A stretch of DNA of 64,000 nt. Source: Datnioides undecimradiatus (lineage: Eukaryota; Chordata; Actinopteri; Lobotiformes; Datnioididae). Made by a program: the position numbers and the translations under genes. Below, one piece after another: positions 21,401 through 34,150 of the stretch. The stretch is from positions 5,813,133-5,877,132 of the forward strand of contig WARS01000032.1 in assembly GCA_008933995.1 (NCBI GenBank). The letters run 5' to 3'. Within the stretch, counting starts at the first letter, position 1, and every line of letters begins with the position of its first letter. A model generated the notes under the pieces. It searched no databases. It saw only the letters and a program-made list of their open reading frames with translations, and had not been told where the DNA came from.

Positions 21401-24400
21401 GTTTTTTTTTTCCAGTTTTGATTACATTCAGTGCATGATTTATTAGACTTGTCCCCATGATGAAAGCGTAGATAGAAGTTGAAAGCTAAAGAAGAATAAG
21501 GACATGTCTTTTGGTATTCAAGGAGCAACTAATGGGAACCACAGCTTTCCTGCAAATTTAGTTTAAAGAACAATGGTTACAAACCCATCACAGCTGGACA
21601 CCAAATCCTGTGTGAAGACACTGTAGTATGGAAACTAAAAATAAAATCCACAAGACTTCATTTGAGTTTTGCAGAACTTTGCAGGCATTAAAGTTGTGTG
21701 TATCTTCTCAGAAGCTGCACACCACCAACATCTTTTTTGATGTACACTGTAACACTGATCATTTTTTCTCCACTCTAGCAACTACTCACTGCAACAACAC
21801 ATCAGTGGCAGGCTCAGGATCAGTCCTTAATGACTTCCCAAAGGTGGATTCAAACTCAAGAGGAACCAGAGAGGTGAAATCAAACACTGGAACTGCAATC
21901 TGAGTCCAGTGTTGAGGTTAGCTTGTGCTGGACAGCGACACTGCTATCCGTAACATCAGAAGGGAATAAATTCCACCATTGCGATGAAAAAACTGAAAAT
22001 GAGATTGATCAAAATGAGCGACAGGATGGTCCTCAGAGTAACACTGTGGCCCAATGTCTAGAGGATGGCAACTCACTCAAGTGTGGGGCTGAGCTGCATG
22101 TACAACAAGAAGATTGGAAAACTATTTAAAGGACAGATTCAAAATGTTTTCAAGTCTATCTGAGCGCAATTCACACGTGTCTGCACGATAAATGAATTAT
22201 GCAAGTGATGAGAAGAAGAGAGCTGCAACTATTTTTCACTGCACATGAGCATGTGAGAAGGTTTTATAGGACAGACTCAAAAAATCGAAACCCTTTCTTT
22301 AAGTAACAATCGTAGGACTTCTTTTCCACTGACGCTGATAACTGCTTTTGTGTTAACCTTGTAAAAATAATAACATGAAAGTAATCAGAAAGCTTGCTGG
22401 TGCACTGCCAGCCTCTCAGATATTTAGTTGTTTAGCAACAGAGCTCACATCATGACAGGCTATCAAGAATACCAAATAGATGCTTTTGTGTGTGCTCTGA
22501 TAGGATGTTTTTTCCCCTTCTTGCTGCTTTATCACTGGTGTCGGTTTGTATTTATGGGCTGTGAAATGAGGCGGTCAGAGGAGTAGCAGGAGATGGAAGA
22601 ACTATGGAGGGAAAGATGGCAGTAAGTATACAGTTATTGAACTGAACTGTGCCCCTGGTCTCCTTCAGGCTTGTGTTGTCCTAGGAGGTAGACTCAGATG
22701 CACACACACACGTACACACACACACTGATAAATGGGCAAGCCTTTCTTTTGTTTATCTCACCACTGCAGGCACTCAGACAAACCCCTCTGATTTCACATG
22801 CAGGCGCACATATGTGATTGTTATGCCCACTGAGTGTTTGCTGGCACCTGACAGCAGATTTCTCATTGCCTGTTGAGTGAATGCGCGCTTTGTACATGCC
22901 TGTGCTTATTTCTGTGCAGCGATGAGTCTTTGCTCTAAAAACCCGGGAACCAGCAGTCATTTTTGAACATTAATGTAACAAGGATGCTTTCAGCCAAGTC
23001 TTCGCCCCCTGATCAGCTCACTTATTTCTTTTTTGCACGTATGAATGGTTGCATAGACAGGAAGGCACCCTTCCCCAGGCTATTTGCATGATTGTGACCC
23101 TGCAATGCCATCACAGATCATCTAGAAATTTAGCTGATTATTCATGAAGCATTTTTTTCTCTTCATCGTGATCCTTTTATTCGAGTGTATTTGGCATTTA
23201 CAGTAATCCAGGCGGGCAGATATACAGCCCATTTCAATGTAGAACTACAGTGAAAATAACAATCGATATGGGATCAATACAGCAGGGAGGTGTGTGACAG
23301 GATGCTTGTATACTGTATGTGTAATGAATCTGCTTGATTGTGTTTCTGTTTCACTGGACCTGCAGCTGATGATAAGAGGGTGATCAATGTTTGTCTCGTA
23401 ATAATATCCCAAGACTGTTTCCATCAGAGTCTCAAGCCAGGTGCCAAAATAGAAATAACATTACCATTTATTTCCTCAATGCAGTTAGCGCACAGTAATT
23501 AATGCAAACCTGAGCCTCATTTATCAACGTTTTCTTTTTTGTATGCATGAAATGCCAGGATGCTTGACCAAGTGCTTGTTAATTTCTTAATATATCACAA
23601 GATAATTGGTGCCCACTGCGAAAGTAAACAGAGCTCAGACTTGGTACAACTCCAGAGCTATCAACCTTTCTGCAGATGTGATTCCTTATAAAACAAACTG
23701 CGTTTTTCCTGCTGTTACTTTGGCAAGGCTTGTGCTGAGACAATAATTCACTGTGTATGTGCTCTCTGTAACAATGAGGCCTGAATCAGCTGTGGCTTGC
23801 TGTGCTTCTGTGGCCTTGGTCTCAGGTGTTAGGTGATCATGCCAGGCAAAAAACAGCCCAGGCTGCATCAGCGCACGCATCATCTATCCCCCTCAGCCTC
23901 TTTCTCCGCTGGGAGATAGAGCTCTCATCACTCACCCCTCTCCATCAGCCCTGGTGATTGGCTTATTATGTCCTGCACAGACGAAGAGTGGGCCATGCAT
24001 CACTGCACACATTGTTGCTTCGGCACACACATTAACACTTATGAACCCCTGTACACACATGCACACACATGCACAAAAACATACACATCAAGGAATCTAA
24101 AAGGATAACACCTTTTTTTTTTTGTCTCTGTCAGCTGTAATAGCCTGGTGGGACACAAGCATTACTTGGATAAGAATGCAGGCTGGTGCACACATAGAAG
24201 AGAGGAAGACAACAGCATGTCAAAGAAACTGCACAATGTAACAATGCTGCACCTAAAAAAAAAAATCTTAATTTTTCATTGTAGGATCTGTTGATTTTGG
24301 AGCCTGAAATGTTAGGGACTAATAGTTGGGATACATCAGCCTCTTTATTTTTTACTATTTACCACTGACCTTTTATTAATCTGTCTATCATAAGTTAACA

Positions 24401-25654
24401 AAGGTTGAAGTGCAAATCTTAATTACTGAAGTGACTGTTCATGGCCCCAAGTGCTATTAATGAACTACAAACCTCCTGAGACATATTCTTATGGAAGCCA
24501 TACATACCATAGTGGTATATACTGTGCAAGGCTGCAGCAGGCTATTTAAAGTCCATAGAAACTATAATGCTACATTACATCATATCAGTGAGTTCATAAT
24601 GCAGTCATATGCACAGCATACCAGCTGTTACTACCTGCCTCTGTTTATGGAAAGGTATGCTGGCCGTAGGCTTACTGGATCTTTACTTGGCTGAGGGCCC
24701 CAGCCATCTAGGATTAGTCTACCACTCCAAAATCTTTATATAAAATCATTACGAAAGGGGAAACAACAATGAGACAAGTGGCGAGGGCCCTGTGTGGTGT
24801 ATCACCCAAGCTCTTCACTAGATATATATGCAGCAGAGCGTGGTCCTGGTGTAATAAACTGCAGTGTGCTGGAATAATCTGTCCATGTTTCAGGCCTGAC
24901 TTCACTTCAGTCGTAGCGCAAGGACAGAGAGCAGAAGTGTGGTGGCTCCATGTTGGACTCCAGGGGTCCAGGGATCAGTATCCTACCTCACGTGTCTCTG
25001 AGAGTTTGTGAAAGAGAGACAGCACACACGTGGGTGTGTTGTTTTGCCTATAGCAGAGGATATATTTTTCAGTCTGAGGTGAACGGAGGTAACCACCAGA
25101 AAGCCTCAACAGTCTCCCACCTTCCCTCTCCCTTATCCTCTTTGCACAATCCTTTCACTTTCTGGCTTCTCCGCCATCGTGTCTCCAAATGCACTCTAAT
25201 TCTGCAACCAATTTCATACTGTATTTCTGCCAAAGCCTCCATTTTCCCTTCACTTCTACCCACTCACTTGTCAATCCTCCTCTACTTCACGCGTTATATA
25301 TTCTCATTTAGACCTCCCTCTTTCAGGCCGGTTAATCTCTCCCTCTGCTGCTCCAATACCCACCTTTCACTTTCCTCCACTTTCCAGGATCTTTTCCTCT
25401 TTCTCTGCTCCATCCCTCTGTGCCCTTCTCCCTGACCTATTCCAACCTGGCTCTAAGCCTTCCTTCTCTAAACTGTGAGTTGCCCTGAGTGCTTAAACGG
25501 CATGGACCTGTGCTGCTTTTCTGAGAGTTTCAGAGAGCTTGAGGGTATTTGAGATTTACTTTCTTTAAAACGTGTGTGTGTTTGAGAGAGTGTCAGGAGG
25601 GTTGTGAGTGGTAACAGTGGTGATTAATGTGCTGTCTTTTCTCCCCTCATGCAG

Positions 25655-25708
25655 ATCGAACATCCTGGGAGGGAAAAGGCAGCACAAGGACAGGAAGTGG
25701 GGCAGCAG
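25655..25708 (+). other. Exon-like segment, 54 nt
   Basis: A strong acceptor (tgtcttttctcccctcatgcag) and a strong donor (CAGCAG|gtagga) bound 54 nt, a multiple of three. The segment is open when joined in phase 1 to the segment ending at 13339. It may be an internal exon, coding or untranslated, of a long plus-strand gene. It may also be a chance splice-site pair. Confidence 0.25.
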
Positions 25709-28700
25709 GTAGGAGGAAGTCAGTTTCTGTTTCTGGCAGAAAAGCTTCCCGGTATGTTCTTAAAGCTAATGCAGGGCAGCAATGGAGGTGTAAAGATGAG
25801 TAAAGGTGAAACGATCCTCACACTGTCTAGAAAGTGTGGGTGGCTGTGTCGATTAAAACTTCTCTGCAGCACTTTCTAATACAGTGCCCATGAGCGAGGT
25901 TCATAAAGGTCAGTACCAGAGGTCTCACATGTTTTTAGCCTCTTAACTATGAACTGCACACAGCTTCTTTTCCTTCCAAAACAAACCACTCAACAGAAGG
26001 ACAATTCACATGCAAGTAAATTTTAGCCTGTGCTTCAGCCCAGTATCCCCCACAAATACATCAATATGTCGTGTACATCTGGATTTATATCGAGCACTGA
26101 TGTAGCTTCACATGACGTGGTGAGTTGGATTAAGGTTGGTTAAGGCTAAAGAAAGATCGTGGTTACACATGGTTGTACACAGTACACAGTGTTGACCTTT
26201 TTCATATCAGAAGAGCTTCAGACTGTTTAGCGATGAAGATGCCAGGGCATAAAAAAAGTTCTCAAGTTATACTTGTTGGAAACTGGTTCTGTCTGTTTTG
26301 TGGATAAAATAACTAAGCAGGAGGCCTCATTCTCAAACATCTGAGAGTGTTTATATTCATTAGTCATGCTTAAACACAATTAAAAGGCAACCCACTTTTT
26401 CACCTGACCCACCCCTGCCAAGCAGCTTTAGAGTCTCCTTCGTCATTTTAAATGCAAGAAACTTCACTTTGTGTCACAACATCTAAGTTTCTTGATTTTG
26501 GCCACAAAAAGAGAAAAGCTCCCAGAAATGTATACTTAAATGATTAGATGATATAAAGAATACCTCGTGTTTATTTTGCAACATACTTTCAGTATTGGGA
26601 AAGAAGTGTTGGAACTTGGAAATGAAATTGAAAATGTTCAGGTTTTGTTGTTCACCCACTGAGACATGTCTGGTCTTTCAATCCCGATCTAGTCCAGCCA
26701 CCAGGGCTCCGCGGTAGTAAATGGGCAATTTTTGTACACTGGATAAAGCTGAGGCGTGAATATATTTACTTGTGGCAGTTGAAGCTAAAGCTCTGATGGA
26801 AATGAGTATCTGTGCTCAGCCCTCAATTTCTGGATGAAGGTTTTAAGAGAGAACTTGGGTGGATGGATGTGGTTATGAGGTGTGATAAGGGCGTTGGAGA
26901 AATAATTGCAATTCTCCCGTCATGGAGGCTTGGGCTTGACTCCAAGTTACATTCTGCCTGCTAGGACTATAGAGCAGGTGGATGGAGAGAGATATAGACA
27001 TGGAAATTAATTAAAATTCTCCCTCTCCTCCCCTTCTCTTTTTATGCATACAAACCACTCAGTGCTCATGACCACAGGGTTAAGAGCTGCAAAACTGGGA
27101 GGAGGGCAGAGAATGAAAGGTTAGAGGGGGGATGGAGGGATACACTGAAACAGAGAGAGGCAGAGAGAGCTAGCAGAGTGATAAAGGTGAAAGATTAATA
27201 ATCGCCTGGTCCTTCGCTAACAAGCTACCTGCTGTAGTTATATCCATATGTGTGTGCGTGCGTGCATGTGTGTGTGTGCTGGCATTTGTTAAGCCTTTAC
27301 TGACTAAGATATCTGTTTCATCTTTACATCTGGAAACTGCCCTATACATCCACTCACTATCAGCCAACACTCACTATCAACATTTTATGTCACAAGTACG
27401 TAATTATCTTTTTAATTTTGCAATATTTCAATCAATTTATTACTAGTACTGCATGTACTATGACTGTTGAATAAAATATCTGAACTATTTGTCCCATTAG
27501 CAAAGGGTGTAACTTGCTAATTGTCAGGAAGCTTGTTCAGATTGACTGAACAGAGCGGGCTCTCAGCCAGTTAATGTGATAGCGGTTAGCTACTCAGCTA
27601 CATTAGCTTGTTAACACTCCCTGTAAGTAGTCACAATGTCCACAAGCCTCAAAATACTGACAGATTGTTTCACAAAGATTTTGTGCTACTTTCTGGTGTG
27701 ACTTGGGCCTTATAGGGGAATTTACTTATGTTGCCACGGAGACAGCAATGTCAGTTGGATACAATCAAACCACGTCTGTCCAGATGAAGCAGGTTAGTTA
27801 TGTATTTGACTGATGTAAATTTAATAATAAACATTATTTTCCAAATTTTGACTTTGTTTCTTATCTGTTGATTAATTTTTAGTTTTTATTGTTTAATATC
27901 TTTTTTTACAATTTGGATTATATGAATATCCCAGAAAACTGCTCCATATTATCAATTAATTAAAATTGTTAATGAATTTTAACCAAGTGATTATTATAAC
28001 CATGACAATGATAGTCATCTAATCTAAACAAAGTACTTATTTTGACCTAAGCCCTGTTTTTTTCCTGTAGGACCCAAAGCTGAACCTGTAGCACTGACAA
28101 ATCATAAACTGATATAAAATATTCTTAAGGCCAGGCAGCAAAATTTGTTGTTAGATTTGGAGAACTTGTGAACCGAATTGTATGCTTTCTTGTAGAGAAA
28201 TTTCACATTTTGGCATGATCAGCTAACGTACACTGATTACTTGAAAGACCCTCAGGGTTATGCTAGATATTAATTAGATTTAATCAAGTTGATGTGTAAC
28301 AAGTGCACCCTGTCTCCTTCTTCGCTCTGATTAATGCCAAATCACACATAATATTCCTTTCCAGAAAACTTCCTATGAACTTAGAGTTACAATCAGTTAC
28401 TTTCTGTAGGAAATCAAGAGATTTTCCCTGTTGTTATGGCACTCACACTGTCAGTTTCTGAGTCAAGCTGGAGCCACATCTTATGCTAATGTGTGTCTGT
28501 GTTAACCTTTGCAGGGGAAGATTGGCTCTCACTCTTGATTTTATACAGTTCATTCCTTCCCTAGACATGGTTCCTGGTACATGAAATCCTGTATTTTCAC
28601 AGCAGAATGCACCCACACATATTGATTAAACATTGTTTTATTTGTAATATAGCAGTGTTTTTCTTCTGTGCAACTTCGAAGTAATATGCTTTTATCTAAG

Positions 28701-29011
28701 TATGTGAATGGACAAAAGAAAAGAGAAAGTTGGTGTTTTCAAAGCAGACATGGATAGAGCGTGTGTGTGCGTGCATGTCTCTGTATGTGTGTTCGTGTGT
28801 GTGAATGCTTTCATTGGGTTTTTAATCAGGGCGTCACGCTCTCAGTCCCGATTAGGTACAGCAGGCAGGGCTCTCCAGCCGGCTGCTTCTGAACAACAAC
28901 ACCCTCTAAAAAGTAGATAATGCTTCCACACTCAGACTCAAAGAAAATCAACAACTCTCCCTCTCTCTACCTTTCTCTCTCTTTCTCCTCCACATCTGTG
29001 GTCCAAATCAG
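25709..29011. other. Non-coding region, second part
   Basis: I see no gene or clear mobile element. The content is AT-rich single-copy-looking sequence with a short TG/CG-alternating run at 27249-27279. A TTAGC-rich patch lies near 27590-27620, and a long pyrimidine tract precedes 29011. Confidence 0.5.
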
Positions 29012-29052
29012 ATCGATGCTGTGAGAAAATGAAACCTCGCAATAACAGGAAG
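29012..29052 (+). other. Exon-like segment, 41 nt
   Basis: A long polypyrimidine tract (28955-28995) leads to an AG at 29010-29011, and the segment ends with a near-consensus donor (GGAAG|gtaaga). In the frame inherited from 25655-25708 it is open (…EKMKPRNNRK). It is a weak candidate exon of the same hypothetical plus-strand transcript. Confidence 0.22.
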
Positions 29053-30119
29053 GTAAGAGCAGCCTTCAGGTATGTCTCTTGTCACGTGACAAAAAGAAAA
29101 CAAGAGAATCTAATATGAGGAGCAGCCAGTATGATTCAGTGCTGTGTCCTCTGGCCTTCTACTTGTCGCAAACCATTTTCAAAGATCATCAGACACACAC
29201 ACACACATTGGGCAGGGTATGTAGCACGCTGCAGAGATGCACAGCTACAGTAATTGTGTTTTTGTATCTGGGCGTTTGCAGTGACAATATGTGATCTGCA
29301 CACTTCATTCCACATGTCAAAAGACATTATTCCTGTTGCTTCCCATTAATTTACTCATCTTTCTTTCATTTCGGCTCTTGCCCGTGTGTACAAGGACTCA
29401 TCTCCAGACTGCACTCCCATCTTTTAGAGACATTATGCAGAGCAAAAATTGGAAAGCAATGAAGAGGAATACGTGCACAAGCTATTGTGGTTATTACTGT
29501 TTTTTTATGAATAGTAAAAATGAAGTTGAAAGTGTGTGGGAAAAAGATTATCTCTGTGTGCAATCAGCCTTTCATCTTGTGAAGTTAGGTATCACAAAAT
29601 ACAAGAATAGCTCTCATAACAGAAAGGAGAGGGCAAGTGCTCAACATTCGCTCCATTGTCTTCCAAGTTTGATGATATTCATAAATATAATTCAGCACCA
29701 GACACAATAGATGCAAGGCACACCTGGGCCCCCACACAGTATCATGCAGCATAATCAAACCTATTGTGAAATGAGTCTAGAACACAAGTCTGTGACAATA
29801 GATTGTAATGACACAGGACTTGTTAAAATGCCCTGATAAGCTTCTTTGTCTCAGTTTCTAAGAAAGCAACAATTATACTGACTACATATTTGGCAGCTCA
29901 TTACCGGCCTGTTTTCTTTTCTCGTTGTGAATTTCCTTTGAACAGGTGTGTATTGGGCACACTTATCGCTATCTCCCCCAGACAATCCACGATACCACAG
30001 GATTTTGTGGATATATCTGGTTAACACTTGTCAAAAACACTCTGAGAGGCTGTACTGAAACACAGTGGTTATGCCTGCCAATTTCAAATCAGGTATGTTT
30101 ACCATTCCTTAGTACCTTA

Positions 30120-30310
30120 GTTCAGCATGTTAGCATGCTAACGTTTACTGGTGAACCAAAATGCATGGTAATCCATCTAATAGTTGTAGAGCCTATTACT
30201 TAAAATCAACTGAATCAGCTGTTTGGTTGTTTGTGGAAAAGCCAGGGGATCACTAACGTCCATTGCTTTCATCCTCTTGGAACAACAACTGGGACAGGCA
30301 TCGCCATCCC
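30120..30310. repeat. Rearranged copy of the TTAGC-type interspersed repeat
   Basis: GCATGTTAGCATGCTAACGTTT, given as a landmark, sits directly beside CATGGTAATCCATCTAATAG and later AAAAGCCAGGGGATCACTAA. These are normally distant parts of the family, so the copy is rearranged or internally deleted. Confidence 0.55.
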
Positions 30311-31854
30311 TTAAGTCATGCTGCTGGCATATCTAAGCACAAAACTAACATAAAATATTTAAATGCAACCATAAAATGTTCAAATGTAACATTCATTTGG
30401 TGTAACATTTGAAAATGCCTTAGCATAATTTCAACAGCAGCTCAGTTTCCAAGAGACTCCCTGTAAAGCTTGTCTGCACAGAGGTTATCAGGCAGAGTTA
30501 CGATATCATACATGTACAGTTTAGAGCAAAACAGACCTTTGTCACAGCAGACATAACACAGGTGTTGTTAATAATATTAACAGTGCTTTGTTGTATTTAA
30601 ACATCCCAGTGACCTCTGACAATCAGCTAAGATGCACAATACCAGGACTGAAGTAGCGAAATGTGATTCAGTCATCATTCATTTTATTATATACAGTTGT
30701 GCTTTTCCTACTGAAACATGAAAAAATTATGTTAAGTGAAAAAAGGCCTAAATTACAGCAAGGAGCTGAGAAGAAGCTTTATGCATACCAAGAAGCAGCT
30801 TTAGTCTGAAACTAAAGTCTTGTCAACCTGTTGGACTGTTTAGAAAGTTCAATAAATGCCTGAATTTGTTTTGTGATAACATTTCCCTTTTTAATGGACA
30901 GCCACAAAGTTATGCTACATTATATTAGGTAATATTAGGTAAATCATCAAAAACAACAGTTGTCATTAGATTTGATTAATCCACAAGGCCATTTGCCTCT
31001 AACAGAGAAAGAGATTTAGAGGCTCTTTTAGTTTCAAACTTAAAAAAGAAAGTCTTGGCTGCTTCTTCATTTTCTTGTCAACTTTTATGGTCAGAAGTCC
31101 TGCGGGGAGCTGAGGGCCCTCTCACAGAAATAAGGAAATAGCAGCTTTAAAATGGAATCAGCCAGCCAGACCCAGAGAGGCCTTTCATGCCATAATTAAA
31201 ACTTAACTATCAAATCTAAAAATCACTTGAGGCCACTGCAGAGAGGAGAGCAGCAGATTGCTGTCTGATATGTGTTTATATTTCAGCAGAGGGACACATG
31301 TGGAGTCAGAGGAGAATTAATCTAGTGTCCGTCTCACCTCTCACATCTCATCTCTCCAGTTTTAGGCGTGTAACACCTCATTGACTCCAGACATTTTGGT
31401 GTGTGTGTGAGTTTGTGTTGGCAGGTCTGTGGTGGGCTGGTGGCTGATTGCATCCCTCTCTACATCACCTGCTGATATAATATTATCAAAAAATGTGGCG
31501 GGAGTAAACAGGAGGCAGAAGGCATCCACCCTGTGAAGCAACAGTTTCCATTCAGAGTCAATAACAGTGCATCTGTTACTGTAGCTCATGTTATATTCCA
31601 TTACATAGACCCTGCAGGCCACATGGGTTATAGGCAAATTCTTGGTATCTAACCAAGCATTTCATTACAGTATGTTGTCTTTCTGTGCTCAGATTGCCCC
31701 AGAAGTAGTGGTGCTGATGATATGCAACGGCACTTGTAACTGTTTTTTGGTTTTTATATTTTAACTCTTGATTTTTGATTGAGTGGGTTTTTTTTTTTGC
31801 TTTTTTAAATATGGGTTTTAACTATGAGTTCAAAGATTTATTATTCATACTTGG

Positions 31855-31985
31855 GTCACAGGGCGCTGGAGCATATCCCAGCTCACAATGGGTGAGAGGA
31901 GTCCACCATGAACAGGTTGCCGTCTGTCATGACACATAAAGACAGACGGCTTTTCATGCTCACATGCACAGCTACAAGCGAATAC
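31855..31985 (+). repeat. Fragment of a common teleost LINE-like repeat
   Basis: The order GGGCGCTGGAGCATATCCCA, ATGGGTGAGAGG, GAACAGGTTGCC and ACACATAAAGACAGAC follows a widespread teleost repeat (consensus from memory: GGCTGGAGCCTATCCCAGCT … GGACAGGTCGCCAGTC … AGACAGAC). It is diverged and has no open frame. Confidence 0.55.
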
Positions 31986-32049
31986 TATGATTTTCAGCCG
32001 TTCTAGCAGCACGTCTCTGATGGCAACGTCTGTCAGGCGGTTCGTCCAG

Positions 32050-32800
32050 CTTCATGGTCCAGACTGAAATATCCCAACAACTATTGGATGGATTTCCATG
32101 ACATTTGGTTCAATTTGTTTCAAATATTCACTAGCTTGGTAACTACTCTGGTAGATACACCTTTCCACATGGCAACTATTTATCTGATATAGAGCAGGTT
32201 TGATACAATGACATACCGAGGGGCACTGCTGAGGCATTTCCATAGTAATATGAGTGAGTAATAATTGCAACACTCACAGACCTATCAATGCTATATCATT
32301 ACAGTTCATCTCAGCTATGATCAACTGCACTGAGGTTAAATGCCACCATGTTTCAGCACTACATCACACATTTGGTTTCACTGCTTGTTGTCGGTCTGTC
32401 CAATCGTGTCTAGAGTCAGAGTGATCAATGGGCAATCTGGTCACCCATTAATAACCAGGAGGTTCCAGACAAATAGGGATTTGCGAAGTTTAGAGTTTGG
32501 TGCACACATTCATGTTTCCCTCAGGATGAACAACACTTTGACTTTGTAGACCCAGTGATTATTCGTCTTGCAGCAGCAGGATTTGTTCAATACTTTTTTG
32601 TTTTATGGACAATTAGTTTTGGACTCACAACTAAGTGTCCATAAAACAATGGCATTCACATCAGCTCCAGCTCTGTTTTTAGTATTTTTTATGTTTAGTG
32701 ATATTGGAAGATGTTGTGATGCTAACAGATGATAAGATGATAACCTGCAGCTTGTTAGCTCTGATGCTGTTAGCACTTAGCTTATAGCACCACTGTACTA
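32050..32800 (+). repeat. Near-complete TTAGC-type interspersed repeat interrupted by other sequence
   Basis: The head at about 32051-32120 contains TCCAGACTGAAATATCCCAA and TATTGGATGGATTTCCATGA. The body resumes at about 32505 (TTCATGTTTCCCTCAGGATG) and runs to the TTAGC-rich tail at about 32710-32800. About 380 bp between the two parts does not match what I recall of the family and may be an insertion. Confidence 0.55.
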
Positions 32801-33689
32801 CAGTAACAATACAGCTTCACTTTATGTTTGAGATAAAGTGATTTGTGTTAATCACCTTCAGTGTCTTCAGGCACTTGGAGTAAGTGTTGAAAAAAGATAC
32901 TAAGATAATAAAACAATTGCAACTGCAATCAAAAACAAAGCAGAGTCTGATGGTCTGAGGGTCGAAGAGTAAAGACAGGTGGGGTAACTGGTATTTAGGC
33001 CATCCAAGGCCCAGTTTAGCCCTGTGTGAGGGTGAAGCAGATGTAAATGAGCTTTTAAGCTGTGGCTAGTGAAACGGCATTCTCTAGAGCTACCTCATTT
33101 ATCCCTCTCATCCTCTCCTAAGCTGTGGATCCAGACAGCCGTTGGAGGCTCGTGCCTGAGTTTTTGGAAGCGAGGGAGTCATTTGGGACGATGACCCAGA
33201 TGCCCTGATCTTCTGTCCGTCATGCCTCCGCTTCAGGCCTGAAATACGCTCATCTCCCAGAAGCTATGACCGTCACTGTCTGGGCTCCCGTCAGGAATTT
33301 ATGACTAAGAGCCTTGTGGTCTGCAGTGGCATGATAACAAAACCATCTCTTCTCTGATAGGCTGCAAGCTCCTCTCTCCTCATTGTGAAAAAAAATAACA
33401 TCAGGTGAGGATTAGACATATTTTTTGATATCTGAAAAGGTCTTTAGCATCTGTAATTGGACTGTCACACCTAATATTGTGTGTTCCCTCTGTGTGTGTG
33501 AAGCTAGTTGCTGTCGGATTATAGTTGCCATGGTTTCTTCTGTTTTGATCATTCTTATATAATGTTATTGGTGGCTGGTTGCTGTGAAAAATGAACACAC
33601 ACACGCACGCTCACAGTTTGTGTCAGTAAATGTTGCTAACCACCCCCACATCCTTGTCCTTCCTCGAAGAGAGCAGCCTGAGGACAAAC

Positions 33690-34150
33690 AACAGCTCCTC
33701 TCACATCATCTTGCTCTCTCTTATATTCATCACACCCTCTCTCTCTCTTCTCTCTTTTTCTCCTTATCACCCTCTCCTTCCCCCTCTCTCCCCCGTTTCC
33801 CCCTCTGCCTCCTTTACCCTTCTTTCAGCTTTATTGTCACTGTTCTCTCTCCTCCCCTGCCCCAATTCTCCCTCAATCCACTTAATCTCTCTCCAGTCAA
33901 TGCTGTATTGATTTTCACAGGGCCTCTCCTGTCATATCTCCATATCTCTTAATTCCCACACTCACTCCATCTCTCTCCACCTTGCAGGGTTGTTTCCATT
34001 TTCACACACATACACAATCTCTCCCTCCCTCTCTATCATTTCCTCTATCTCCAGCTATCTCTGTCAGGCACACACTGTCTCCCCCTTCCAGATATGATTA
34101 TTCTTAATCTCTTTTTCTACTTTGCCATCAATCTTCTCCTAAAAATTACT
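33690..34150 (+). repeat. Polypyrimidine-rich tract
   Basis: Dominated by CTCTCC and CTTTCT words over more than 400 bp on the plus strand, with few purines. It generates Ser/Leu/Pro-rich artefactual frames (33584-33952). Confidence 0.8.

Larger units (their letters stand above)
12439..25654. other. Non-coding region right of jsrp1, first part
   Basis: This 13-kb stretch holds no gene I can support apart from one exon-like segment at 13160-13339. Recognised repeats are at 14398-14524, 16920-17005 and 18085-18495. Short CA-rich runs occur near 18622-18640, 22700-22726 and 24057-24075. The two overlapping opposite-strand frames at 16882-17439 and the frames at 21141-22129 show no recognisable domain. 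Segments 17800-18060, 20320-20590 and 22780-23420 are repeat-poor and might contain regulatory DNA. A pyrimidine-rich tract starts near 25080. Confidence 0.5.

Noticed and set aside
24950-25435. 161-codon plus-strand frame
   Set aside because: It runs through a pyrimidine tract, and the second half is Ser/Leu/Pro-rich with no recognisable domain.
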